Part shown: positions 8,273-14,812 of the stretch, piece after piece
Layout of the letters: every line of letters begins with the position of its first letter
Numbering within the stretch: the stretch's first letter is position 1
DNA from: a virus
Length of the DNA: 27,046 nucleotides
Virus record (IMG/VR): IMGVR_UViG_3300032893_000241
Location: 1 to 27,046 of that record
Strand: one strand, 5' to 3'
Program-made: the position numbers and the translations under genes
Notes under the pieces: generated by a model
Database searches by the model: none
Told to the model about the DNA's origin: nothing
What the model saw: the letters and a program-made list of their open reading frames with translations, nothing else

Positions 8273-8779
8273 TCAACCGTTTCGCTTGTGTTCGTTGATG
8301 AATGCGAACGCCTGGTCCTGAGCCCACTTGCGCGGGTTCTTCCACAGTGCCTTCGCGTCCTCGCCGCCCGGCAGGATGGCTGCGCGATCACGCGGCGCAG
8401 TCGGCGTCGCGGTCTGCTTCTCGAGCTTGGCGATCTTGCGCGCGGTCTCGTACGAGCCGATGCGCTGGTCCGTCATGATCTTCTCGATGTACTCGGGGTC
8501 CTCGCCAGCCTCGCGGCACAACTGGTGCTCGCGCTCGCGCTTGCGCTCGAGCTCCGCGGCGATCATCCGGTCCTCGATCTCCTTGCGCTTCTTGGCCTCT
8601 TCCTCGCGCACCGCCTCGATGCGGTCGTCAAGGTCGATGTCAGGCGCCTGGAACTTCGGGTCGAGCTTCTTCGCGATGCGTCTCACGTCCTTGGACGCGA
8701 CAGGATCGGACAGCAGCCGATTGGCGAAGAGCGCAAGCCGGTTGCGCTCCTCTTCGGACAGGTTTTCGAGGTCAGACAT
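8273..8779 (-). CDS. putative capsid scaffolding protein
   Basis: 168 residues, ATG at 8779. The protein is highly charged and predicted almost wholly helical. A coiled coil is likely over residues about 50-90 (IEAVREEEAKKRKEIEDRM), and the C-terminus is basic (KNPRKWAQDQ, then E-H-K-R-N-G). No cysteine-rich or catalytic motifs are visible. Helical, charged proteins of this size encoded directly upstream of the major capsid gene are usually scaffolds, with a basic C-terminus binding the coat protein; that is established for P22-like and phi29-like systems and inferred here. It starts 18 bases after the upstream 76-residue gene. Confidence 0.7.
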   Translation of the reverse strand: MSDLENLSEEERNRLALFANRLLSDPVASKDVRRIAKKLDPKFQAPDIDLDDRIEAVREEEAKKRKEIEDRMIAAELERKREREHQLCREAGEDPEYIEKIMTDQRIGSYETARKIAKLEKQTATPTAPRDRAAILPGGEDAKALWKNPRKWAQDQAFAFINEHKRNG

Positions 8780-8797
8780 GACGCGGCCCCCTCACTG

Positions 8798-9028
8798 TCA
8801 CTTGTGGTTCGTCTGGCCGCCGGAGAACGGCACGCGGCGCGTGCTCGCGCCCGGCTTCTCGATGCCAAACCACTTCACGTTGTCACGCAGGCCCGGCTTG
8901 TTCGGGTTCGACAGGCCACCCAACTGCGCGTAACGCGGCGGGTTGATGATGTTGCCGATCTTCGCCCCGTCCTGCGGGCCGCGGACCTTGGTGACAGTCG
9001 GGTAAAAGAGCCTGTTGCCATCAACCAT
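8798..9028 (-). CDS. small basic hypothetical protein in capsid cassette
   Basis: 76 residues, ATG at 9028, with AGAGGA about 8 bases upstream. It is rich in Gly, Pro, Asn, Lys and Arg (for example N-P-P-R-Y-A-Q-L-G-G-L and P-G-A-S-T-R-R-V-P-F-S-G-G), suggesting an extended or disordered peptide. Located between a Gly/Pro-rich protein and the scaffold-like gene, it is probably a head-associated protein. I do not recognise a family. Confidence 0.65.
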   Translation of the reverse strand: MVDGNRLFYPTVTKVRGPQDGAKIGNIINPPRYAQLGGLSNPNKPGLRDNVKWFGIEKPGASTRRVPFSGGQTNHK

Positions 9029-9043
9029 TGTCGTGTCCTCTGG

Positions 9044-9445
9044 TTACATCGGGGGCGGGGCGCCGCCGGGAGGCGGACCACCGGGAGGGGGACCGGGCTG
9101 GCCGGCACTGGGAGCGCCGGGCCCTGCGAGACCGGACAGAAGCTGCTGGATTTCGGCCGGCATCAGCTCCTTGTCCTTGGATTCCTGTTCGCCAAAGACC
9201 TTGGCGATCGCCTTGATGGCGTTGAGGACGGCTTTGCCCTCCTCAGTGGTGGCTCCGAAGGCGGGAAGCGATTGCTCCATGACCTTCATCGCGACCATGA
9301 CAGCGGCTTTCGCGCCTGCTGTGTGACCACCGGCTTTCTGCGGGGTCATCATCGGTCCCGGGGCAGGGCCTGCGTCAGTCGGGCCAGTCGTCGGGGGGCC
9401 ACCGCCACCCTTCAGGGCCGACATCACTTCAGGACTTGCTGCCAT
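9044..9445 (-). CDS. Gly/Pro-rich head-region protein of unknown function
   Basis: 133 residues, ATG at 9445, first gene after the intrinsic terminator at 9481-9509. Residues 1-40 are Gly/Pro/Thr-rich and disordered. Residues about 42-108 form a helical core (AGAKAAVMVAMKVMEQSLP, then E-E-G-K-A-V-L-N-A-I-K-A-I-A-K-V-F-G). The end is a low-complexity Gly/Pro tail. Proteins with a central helical core and disordered Pro-rich ends occur near portal and scaffold genes in many phages, but their function is unsettled. It may be a second assembly factor; this is inference. Confidence 0.65.
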   Translation of the reverse strand: MAASPEVMSALKGGGGPPTTGPTDAGPAPGPMMTPQKAGGHTAGAKAAVMVAMKVMEQSLPAFGATTEEGKAVLNAIKAIAKVFGEQESKDKELMPAEIQQLLSGLAGPGAPSAGQPGPPPGGPPPGGAPPPM

Positions 9446-9453
9446 GAGACGCC

Positions 9454-9482
9454 TATGTACGCGAAAATGGACGACCTGTCAA
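9454..9482 (-). promoter_or_regulatory. candidate promoter for the capsid cassette
   Basis: On the minus strand a perfect TTGACA (9482-9477) is followed after 17 bases by TACATA (9459-9454), then the ATG of the Gly/Pro-rich gene at 9445. The -35 box overlaps the T-tract of the terminator. The -10 box is a poor match (3 of 6), so support is modest; the terminator-then-promoter arrangement is what makes it worth noting. Confidence 0.35.
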
Positions 9483-9509
9483 AAAGCCGCCGGCTGTTAC
9501 CCCGGCGGC
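9481..9509 (-). terminator. Rho-independent terminator after the packaging/portal genes
   Basis: Minus-strand RNA would form an 8-bp perfect GC stem (GCCGCCGG / CCGGCGGC in complementary positions 9502-9509 and 9486-9493) with an 8-base loop. Five Ts follow directly (9485-9481). It sits in the 121-base gap between the micro-ORFs after portal and the capsid cassette. No matching T-run exists on the plus-strand side, so it acts on the late transcript only. Confidence 0.85.
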
Positions 9510-9566
9510 CGGTGGGTACGGTGGAGACCGGATCACCCGTTTAGGGCGATGCGACCGACCGCCGAC

Positions 9567-9596
9567 TTACTTGTGGCGCTTGCTGCGACGGGCCAT
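9567..9596 (-). CDS. micro-ORF 3: 9-residue basic peptide
   Basis: ATG at 9596 is preceded by AAGGAGAG, with good spacing of about 6 bases, and encodes MARRSKRHK before a TAA stop. It is the last of three tandem tiny frames between portal and the terminator, each with a Shine-Dalgarno sequence. Two of the three encode almost purely basic peptides. An alternative is that it is the in-frame tail of a 73-residue frame opening with TTG at 9788. That start abuts its purine tract with no spacing, so I favour separate micro-ORFs. Translation is unproven. Confidence 0.4.
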   Translation of the reverse strand: MARRSKRHK

Positions 9597-9631
9597 GTGG
9601 CTCTCCTTCGTTCGGACGCCCCCTGCTTGAA

Positions 9632-9733
9632 TCATCTCGACGGCCGTCGCATCGGAGGGCGAACCCCCTTCCGCGGCGCTGCCGGAATCCGCATCGGACC
9701 TCTCATCGGACCACCAGGACGAGGAGTCTGCAT
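9632..9733 (-). CDS. micro-ORF 2: 33-residue Pro/Arg-rich peptide
   Basis: ATG at 9733 follows AGAGG with 5-base spacing, and that site overlaps the last codons of micro-ORF 1. The peptide alternates Pro, Arg, Gly and Met (P-R-P-G-G-P-M-R-G-P-M-R at its start, R-P-P-M-R-R-P-S-R at its end) and carries a strong positive charge. The repeated G-P-M-R unit suggests an extended polybasic chain. Possible roles include nucleic acid contact or an assembly peptide; none can be shown. It is too short for automated gene calling to be reliable. Confidence 0.4.
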   Translation of the reverse strand: MQTPRPGGPMRGPMRIPAAPRKGVRPPMRRPSR

Positions 9734-9735
9734 GT

Positions 9736-9783
9736 CTACCTCTTCGTCTTTCGCTTGGACTTGCGATGACCGTGCCGGGACAT
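9736..9783 (-). CDS. micro-ORF 1: 15-residue highly basic peptide
   Basis: ATG at 9783 lies one base after the portal stop codon. It is preceded by GAGG with 5-base spacing, inside the portal's last codons, so translation would be coupled to portal. It encodes MSRHGHRKSKRKTKR, in which 11 of 15 residues are His, Arg or Lys. Its composition resembles micro-ORF 3. Function is unknown; a DNA- or RNA-binding peptide is one option. Confidence 0.4.
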   Translation of the reverse strand: MSRHGHRKSKRKTKR

Positions 9784-9784
9784 G

Positions 9785-11443
9785 TCAACCTCTCTTGGGC
9801 ATTTGACTGACATTCTTCCCCTGAGCCTGTGCGTGCGCGGCCTGTGTCGCCTGCTCTTGCTGCGCCTGCTTGGCTCGCTGAGGCAGGATCTTAGTCTTCA
9901 AGTTGTGCAACAGCAACTCGCGCATCGGGACATCGACCAGCATGAGGGTTTCCTCGAGGTCGATCGCGCCGGCCTTCAAGAGCTCGAACACGAGCGCGTT
10001 CTGGTTCTCGTTGAACAGCGGCGAGTTGGAATGCGAGTCCACCTTGACCACGAAATCGTCTGTGAACTGCTCCATGACGAACTCGAGACCGTCCTCACCG
10101 CGATAGCGACGATCATCGAATTTCCTCATGATCTTGAGGTACATCGTCGCCATGAACTCCAGCGAGTCCTCAACGATCAGCGCTCGCTTCTTTGCACGGG
10201 ACGAGCCGAGCTGAGCGAGTTGGCCCGCGTGGGCTTGGGAGCGCACGCCCTGCTCGCCTCGTCCCTGCATGACGTTCGTGATGCCCGACATCTCCTCGAA
10301 CATCTTGTCGATCTCGGCCACTTCCTTGAACAGATCCTCCGGTACGTTCGGAGCCATCTGCTCGGCCTTCGCGCCTGGGTTGTCGGAGTTGACACCGCCG
10401 CCCGGGGTGTCCAGCGCGAGCATCATCTCGTCCACGACACCGTTGAATCCGGCCATCCACTTCGGCGGGTTGGCCTGCTTGTCGAGGATGTGCGTGATCT
10501 GGTCCATGCGCTCTTCGCGCAGCTTCTGCAGCGGCATCAGCCGCTCGGTCTCGGAGTACCCCCAGAAGTAATCCGGCGACGGGTTCGGGCACACCTGGAT
10601 CAGCGGGTACTCGCCCTTCAGGAAGATCCGGTCCATCTCGCGGTCATAGACCACGATGTCCGGATCGGCACACGTCGCGAGCCGGTAGTCTGCCTTGTCG
10701 TCGTCCCAGACGTAGAGTTCGCAAAGCTCGACCATGTCGTCGTTGACGACCGCCTTGTAGTTCGCAGAGCCCGCGGGCCACATGTTCGCCTGCCCCTGAA
10801 GGACTGGCTGGATGCCGGTGATCTCTACCTGCTTGGCGCCCATGCCGCCGCCGCGCTCCGGAAGCTGGCGGGTGAGCGCTTTCGCAAGGATCTCGTTCGC
10901 GCGCGGATGCTCAGTGACGGTGAGTTCGTACTCTAGCTGCGACTTCGACACGAAGTACCAGTGGCAGAATGCCTCCTGGCGCGACAGCATCGGGATGTCC
11001 TCGCGAAGCACGCCGACATCGTGCGGGTATACGACGTATGGCTCCACCGCCTTGCCGTGCCAGCGCGTCTTCACGAACATCGAGCCGTAGACGAACGACC
11101 ACGTCAGCGCGTGGCCGAAGATGATGTCGCCATTGCTGGCGTGCCATTCGCTCAATACCGCCCGGTTTACGATCGGCACCTTGGGGAGTTGCAGATCGGA
11201 AACGCTAGGCCCCGGATTCACCGCGAACTTCGTCGTCTCCTGCGAGTACATGAACGACGTAAGCTGGTCGATGTGCGGGTAGATCTTGTTGAACTTGGCG
11301 GGCTTGCCGCCGTCGGAACCGAAGAGGTACCAGAGGCGCCACTTCTCGTAGTCCAGCGCGCGGTTGTCGCGGGACGCTGAACACTTCTGGACCAGATCGC
11401 TGTACAGCGCGAGTTTCGCCGCAGGATCTGTCGGGATCTTCAC
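9785..11443 (-). CDS. portal protein
   Basis: 552 residues, GTG at 11443 overlapping the upstream stop (GTGA). The size, the N-terminal region (Y-E-K-W-R-L-W-Y-L-F-G, then P-H-I-D-Q-L-T-S-F-M-Y-S) and the central segment with YFWGYSETERLMPLQKLREE agree with podovirus-type portals. They form the dodecameric ring through which DNA is packaged. A long helix follows (residues about 315-345), typical of the portal stem, and the C-terminus is Gln/Ala-rich and helical, resembling a barrel-like or disordered crown. It is downstream of the terminase large subunit with one small zinc-ribbon gene between. Alternative assignments are unlikely given size and synteny. Confidence 0.85.
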   Translation of the reverse strand: MKIPTDPAAKLALYSDLVQKCSASRDNRALDYEKWRLWYLFGSDGGKPAKFNKIYPHIDQLTSFMYSQETTKFAVNPGPSVSDLQLPKVPIVNRAVLSEWHASNGDIIFGHALTWSFVYGSMFVKTRWHGKAVEPYVVYPHDVGVLREDIPMLSRQEAFCHWYFVSKSQLEYELTVTEHPRANEILAKALTRQLPERGGGMGAKQVEITGIQPVLQGQANMWPAGSANYKAVVNDDMVELCELYVWDDDKADYRLATCADPDIVVYDREMDRIFLKGEYPLIQVCPNPSPDYFWGYSETERLMPLQKLREERMDQITHILDKQANPPKWMAGFNGVVDEMMLALDTPGGGVNSDNPGAKAEQMAPNVPEDLFKEVAEIDKMFEEMSGITNVMQGRGEQGVRSQAHAGQLAQLGSSRAKKRALIVEDSLEFMATMYLKIMRKFDDRRYRGEDGLEFVMEQFTDDFVVKVDSHSNSPLFNENQNALVFELLKAGAIDLEETLMLVDVPMRELLLHNLKTKILPQRAKQAQQEQATQAAHAQAQGKNVSQMPKRG

Positions 11444-11877
11444 TTCCTGTACTCACCCGCGTCGCGCGCGACGTACTGCGGTGCGGGCCTGCCAATCGGC
11501 ACCTGCTTGAGCGCGTTGCCGCCGATGCCGCCGAATGCACCGGGCGCCGCCGACCCCAGCCACGCGCTCTCCCTCGTCGGGTTCTGCCGGTAGTTCTGCA
11601 TGACCTGGCCGGGGGCCATCGCCGGCAGGCGGTTGCCCTTCCTCATCGCGTCCATCACGGAGCCGCCGTGCTTGTCGTTGCGGACATCCGTCATGCGGTA
11701 GTCCATCGCAAGCTGCTTGACCACGCGGTCGGAGTTCTTCGTCCGCGCGCTCGTGAACGACGGCGCCTTGAGGAACTGGATCTTGACGAAGCGATTGTGC
11801 TTGCAGTGGGGGCAGCGGTCCGACTTGGCCTCGAACGGGCCGTGTGCGGAACAGACGTAGTCGTTCAGGACTGCCAT
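11440..11877 (-). CDS. zinc-ribbon protein between terminase and portal
   Basis: 145 residues, ATG at 11877, 26 bases after the terminase stop; no strong ribosome-binding site, so coupling to terminase is possible. Residues C9, H12, C22 and C25 (C-S-A-H-G then R-C-P-H-C-K-H) form a plausible zinc-binding knuckle at the N-terminus. The middle is basic (SARTKNSDRVVKQLAMDYRM), and the C-terminal half is Gly/Ala/Pro-rich. Such small zinc-ribbon genes are seen beside portal genes in several podovirus-like genomes, but I know no proven role. A packaging or head-assembly accessory function is inferred from position. Confidence 0.75.
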   Translation of the reverse strand: MAVLNDYVCSAHGPFEAKSDRCPHCKHNRFVKIQFLKAPSFTSARTKNSDRVVKQLAMDYRMTDVRNDKHGGSVMDAMRKGNRLPAMAPGQVMQNYRQNPTRESAWLGSAAPGAFGGIGGNALKQVPIGRPAPQYVARDAGEYRK

Positions 11878-11903
11878 GCCGGCGTTTTACACCAACCGCC
11901 GCC

Positions 11904-13769
11904 CTAGTGCAAACCCTTGCCCCGGTAGCGCCCAACCCCGGTGTTCTTCTTCTGCACCCGCACGTCCTCGAGGTACCCGATCTCCTTCATGAACCTCTGC
12001 ACCGAGCGCGCTATCGGCTCCTGCATCGGCTCCACGACCTCGCGATGCACGTAGTCGTAGTTGAACCCGCGCGTGATGAGTTGCTGCCTGATCGAGTCGT
12101 TGTAGGCGAGCGTCGCGAGGCACGCCGCGATCACCCTGTCGTCGTGCTTGCCTGCCGGTGCCGCGGGCGCCGAGCCCTCGTCACGCACGACAGACTTCAT
12201 CTCCTCGACCAGCTCGTTGCTCCTCGGTATCAGCATCCCGCGCTCAAAGTAGTCTCGAAACACGTTCATCATCCGCTCCTTCATCTGGAACGTCGTGACC
12301 GTGTGCAGCGCCGACATCGACCCGTAGATCGAGTCGTACTTGCGATAGAGGTAATCCGACATGTTCCCCATCACGTCCATGAGCGAGCGGTCGCCGCGCG
12401 CGGCCTCCTGGTAGCGCTGCTTCTTCATGTTCTGCAGCTCGTTCAGCACCGCGGTGCCGGGGCCGTTGACCTCGAGGTTCAGCATCGAAGACCCGCCGCC
12501 GTTGCCGCGCGAGCCGTACGCGCCGGCGAGGTACGCGATCACCCACGCGAAGGCGTACGTCGGGATGGCCGCGTCCACGAACTCGGCGACCTGTACGATC
12601 CGGTCCCCGTAGCAACGCCATACCGAAGCGACAGAGCGGTCTGCGTTCTCGCTCGAGCCGTAGGACGGATCAGCCCCCACCACGTAGACACCAGCCGGAT
12701 CAGGTTCTTCATACACCCACAGGTTCGCCGACTTCTTGGCCCCAGGCGCCGTCAGCAGCATCAGGTTCGTCTGCCTGACATCGCTCCCCGTCTGCAGTCG
12801 GTAGCACGTCCCCTCGGTCTTGCGCGTCCTCTTGACCGCCTCACCCATCGCGGTCGCCGCGAAGAACTGGCTCCCCGACGAGATGAACGCATCGTACTCG
12901 GTGTGCGGGAACTCCTGCATCCGGTCCATCTCGTCCGTGACCTTCTCCGCGGCGAGCCAGCGGTACCAGGCGAACTGCTCGTCGTCTATGCGCACGTCGT
13001 AGAGCTTGTGGACCTCGCGCGCCCACGTCTTCTCGACCTGGGTCGGACGCCCAGTGCGTCCCCAGTACGAGTTCCACACTGGCCCGCCGCGGTCCGCCCG
13101 GTACATCTCGTTCGCCCACCACGACACGAAGATCGGCCGCTGCGTCACCGACGTCTTCGAGTCCGACCACATGTCGAACCAGTGGTTGAAGCCGTTGGCC
13201 GTGGACTCCCACACGTACAGACGCGAGGGGTTCTTCTCCGCGAGCGACGACCTCAGTGACGATAGCCCCTCAGGGTCTCCCCAGAAGGCCATCTCAGTCG
13301 CGTGAAGGAACGAAAGTGCAGCAGAACGACCGAGACTCCCGCCACCCTTGCCTCGCGTACCAGCCACACGGTAGGACATCCTGGTACCCGTACGGAGTAC
13401 CAACTGGTTGCGGTTGTTCTGCACGACGGGCTGCTTCCAATCGGGCTCCAGACCGTCGTAGTACATCTGGAGCGTAGCGCGGAACTGATCTCTTGCAGGC
13501 TCGTCATGCGTCACCAGTGCGCCGGTCATGCCACGGTGGCTGAACAGCCAGTAGAGGTCGAGCGCCAGCATCAGGGTTGAGATCCCGATTTGCCTGCACT
13601 TCAGGATCACAAATTCGTGTTGCCCCTGTTCCAGACCTTTGACAATTTCCTTGAGTGCCCACTGTTGGGTTCCCAAGAGGTGGTCGCCGAGTCGAATCAC
13701 GTTTGATTCTTTGGTGTCCACGCGTAGCGCGCGGCAGAACTTCAGGAAGTGAGCGAGCGGGAACTTCAA
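11904..13769 (-). CDS. terL: terminase large subunit (packaging ATPase-nuclease)
   Basis: 621 residues. The ATPase P-loop variant K-C-R-Q-I-G-I-S-T lies at residues 57-65. Walker B plus catalytic Glu is likely A-L-S-F-L-H-A-T-E-M at 151-160. The RNase H-like nuclease starts with V-G-A-D-P-S-Y-G (Asp about 367) and ends with G-K-H-D-D-R (542-545), supplying later acidic residues. This enzyme translocates DNA into the prohead and cuts concatemers. The start is TTG 13769, with GGAGG 4 bases upstream and overlapping the previous gene stop; no closer ATG keeps the N-terminal helix. The C-terminal roughly 70 residues form a basic tail. No separate small terminase was identified with confidence; one of the small upstream genes may fill that role. 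Confidence 0.92.
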   Translation of the reverse strand: MKFPLAHFLKFCRALRVDTKESNVIRLGDHLLGTQQWALKEIVKGLEQGQHEFVILKCRQIGISTLMLALDLYWLFSHRGMTGALVTHDEPARDQFRATLQMYYDGLEPDWKQPVVQNNRNQLVLRTGTRMSYRVAGTRGKGGGSLGRSAALSFLHATEMAFWGDPEGLSSLRSSLAEKNPSRLYVWESTANGFNHWFDMWSDSKTSVTQRPIFVSWWANEMYRADRGGPVWNSYWGRTGRPTQVEKTWAREVHKLYDVRIDDEQFAWYRWLAAEKVTDEMDRMQEFPHTEYDAFISSGSQFFAATAMGEAVKRTRKTEGTCYRLQTGSDVRQTNLMLLTAPGAKKSANLWVYEEPDPAGVYVVGADPSYGSSENADRSVASVWRCYGDRIVQVAEFVDAAIPTYAFAWVIAYLAGAYGSRGNGGGSSMLNLEVNGPGTAVLNELQNMKKQRYQEAARGDRSLMDVMGNMSDYLYRKYDSIYGSMSALHTVTTFQMKERMMNVFRDYFERGMLIPRSNELVEEMKSVVRDEGSAPAAPAGKHDDRVIAACLATLAYNDSIRQQLITRGFNYDYVHREVVEPMQEPIARSVQRFMKEIGYLEDVRVQKKNTGVGRYRGKGLH

Positions 13770-13984
13770 ACGTCCTCCAGTTCCTTCGGCAATTCAGGCG
13801 GAGGTGTCACGAAGTCGTTGAGAACCAGATACGAGTCGTACATCCGGTCCTTGATGAGTGCCGCCAAAGGGACGACAGCCGCGAACCCCTCACGGCTGAA
13901 GTCCTTGGGGTCGAAGTTCAACAGCACAGGACATGCCGCCGTGCGACCGTCTTCGAGCGTCACACGCAACTCCCAGATCTTCAC
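13766..13984 (-). CDS. small protein upstream of terminase, unknown
   Basis: 72 residues starting with GTG 13984, which overlaps the preceding stop (GTGA); the ribosome-binding site is weak, suggesting translational coupling. The sequence starts K-I-W-E-L-R-V-T-L-E-D-G-R, a beta-hairpin-like pattern, and ends with the acidic P-P-E-L-P-K-E-L-E-D-V. It directly precedes and overlaps the terminase large subunit. It is too short and lacks an HTH typical of terminase small subunits, so I leave the function open. Confidence 0.65.
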   Translation of the reverse strand: MKIWELRVTLEDGRTAACPVLLNFDPKDFSREGFAAVVPLAALIKDRMYDSYLVLNDFVTPPPELPKELEDV

Positions 13985-14193
13985 CGCGGTCTGTGACGAC
14001 TGGGAGGAAGGTCATCCTCCCTCTCCGGCACCGGGATACCCGCCGCCTGCCGCCGCTCCCGCTCCTGCTGCCGCGCCTCGAGCACCGCAATGTGGTCCTT
14101 GCGCCGCGGGTCGAACCTCTTGAGCTCGTGCTTCGTCAGCAACCGGCTCACGTCATAGTCCGTGTCCCTCTCCTTCCCCGGCTCACGCGCCAT
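13981..14193 (-). CDS. small charged protein, candidate packaging accessory
   Basis: 70 residues from ATG 14193 with GGAGG five bases upstream; a GTG one codon earlier is less well placed. The protein is highly charged. It has a central helix with coiled-coil character (residues about 22-52: L-T-K-H-E-L-K-R-F-D-P-R-R-K-D-H-I, then L-E-A-R-Q-Q-E-R-E-R-R-Q) and a basic end. Located two genes before the terminase large subunit, it might be an unusually small terminase small subunit or a regulator, but no HTH is convincing. The stop overlaps the next GTG start. Confidence 0.65.
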   Translation of the reverse strand: MAREPGKERDTDYDVSRLLTKHELKRFDPRRKDHIAVLEARQQERERRQAAGIPVPEREDDLPPSRHRPR

Positions 14194-14242
14194 CACTGCC
14201 TCCGGTCCTTGTCACGACGCACCATACGCCGCGCCCGCTTCC

Positions 14243-14404
14243 TCACCGCCACAGCACGTGCCCCAGAAGCGCACCCAGCGCCGCACCGATCGACACCTGG
14301 TAGTACCAGCGCTTGAACCACGCCTCGGCCTTCGCCACGTCCGCCCTGGCCGCCGCGGCAGCCTGGTCCCTCAACGCGTTCAACTGATCCTGCGGAGTGC
14401 TCAC
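14243..14404 (-). CDS. 53-residue single-membrane-span protein, holin-like
   Basis: GTG at 14404 overlaps the TGA of the preceding gene (GTGA). Residues 1-33 form an amphipathic Ala-rich helix with charged positions (Q-D-Q-L-N-A-L-R-D-Q, R-A-D-V-A-K-A-E-A-W-F-K-R-W). Residues about 34-51 make one hydrophobic segment, V-S-I-G-A-A-L-G-A-L-L-G-H-V-L. The layout resembles small single-span holins and YqjD/ElaB-type inner membrane proteins. No endolysin or spanin was found in this window, so a lysis function is only a possibility. Not previously listed as a long frame because of its small size. Confidence 0.55.
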   Translation of the reverse strand: MSTPQDQLNALRDQAAAAARADVAKAEAWFKRWYYQVSIGAALGALLGHVLWR

Positions 14405-14601
14405 GTCGTCACCTCCTGCGTCCCCGGCATCCCCACGATGGACATCTCGGCCACCGGCACGTCAATCACCACCGGCCCCGCGTCCGCCACGACCTCGTGA
14501 TCGACTACCGGCGGTGTCGCGTCCACCACCACGGCCGGCTGCTCCCACGACACCTCGCGTACCTCCACGTTGAACTGATCGGCCCCCGTTGACTCTCCCA
14601 C
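14401..14601 (-). CDS. 66-residue acidic protein of unknown function
   Basis: GTG at 14601 is preceded by AAGGAGGACGAC, one of the best ribosome-binding sites in this strand (AGGAGG, spacing 5). The protein is acidic and Val-rich (V-E-V-R-E-V-S-W-E-Q-P-A-V-V-V-D-A, then V-V-D-H-E-V-V-A-D-A-G-P-V-V-I-D-V), likely beta-rich or disordered. It overlaps the holin-like gene by 4 bases. A longer frame in another phase (14462-14812) covers its 5' two thirds. The strong ribosome-binding site favours this frame in the overlap. Confidence 0.6.
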   Translation of the reverse strand: MGESTGADQFNVEVREVSWEQPAVVVDATPPVVDHEVVADAGPVVIDVPVAEMSIVGMPGTQEVTT

Positions 14602-14812
14602 GTCGTCCTCCTTCTGCCTGCGCCTCCAATGCCGCCACCCTACTCCCCAACACCTCCACCATCAACAACACCCCCTCCAACCGCGCCCTCAACGCCCTCT
14701 CCCGCCACCCAGGCGCACCACTCTGCACCTCAGGATCAAACCACTCAGGTATGCGGTCTCTTTCACCGCGCTTCAACGGCCACCCTTGCGCGTCAAGTTG
14801 CACGTCGGACAC
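14462..14812 (-). CDS. putative coiled-coil protein overlapping neighbours
   Basis: Starting at GTG 14812, inside the end of the HNH gene, this frame gives about 116 residues. The first 70 look like real protein: Q-L-D-A-Q-G-W-P-L-K-R-G-E-R-D-R-I-P-E-W-F, then a helix-rich stretch A-R-L-E-G-V-L-L-M-V-E-V-L-G-S-R-V-A-A-L-E-A-Q. The last 45 residues are Gly/Arg low complexity, and this part overlaps the 66-residue gene. Ribosome-binding support for the GTG is weak; ATG at 14662, behind a GGAGGGGG tract, is another possible start. Either the C-terminal part is dispensable overlap or a sequencing frameshift hides an earlier stop. Confidence 0.4.
   Translation of the reverse strand: MSDVQLDAQGWPLKRGERDRIPEWFDPEVQSGAPGWRERALRARLEGVLLMVEVLGSRVAALEAQAEGGRRGRVNGGRSVQRGGTRGVVGAAGRGGGRDTAGSRSRGRGGRGAGGD

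Noticed and set aside
8288-9544. 418-codon plus-strand frame across scaffold and capsid-region genes
   Set aside because: Antisense to three convincing minus-strand genes, composition typical of a GC-rich shadow, and it runs through the terminator.
9567-9788. Single 73-codon gene in place of the three micro-ORFs
   Set aside because: It would start at TTG with its purine tract directly adjacent, while the micro-ORFs have ATG and proper spacing. Not fully excluded.
9782-10936. 384-codon plus-strand frame opposite portal
   Set aside because: Shadow of the portal gene; Leu/His/Arg/Val-rich with no recognisable domain.
11844-13259. 471-codon plus-strand frame opposite terminase
   Set aside because: Leu/Arg/His/Val-rich antisense translation of a GC-rich gene; the minus strand carries clear terminase motifs.
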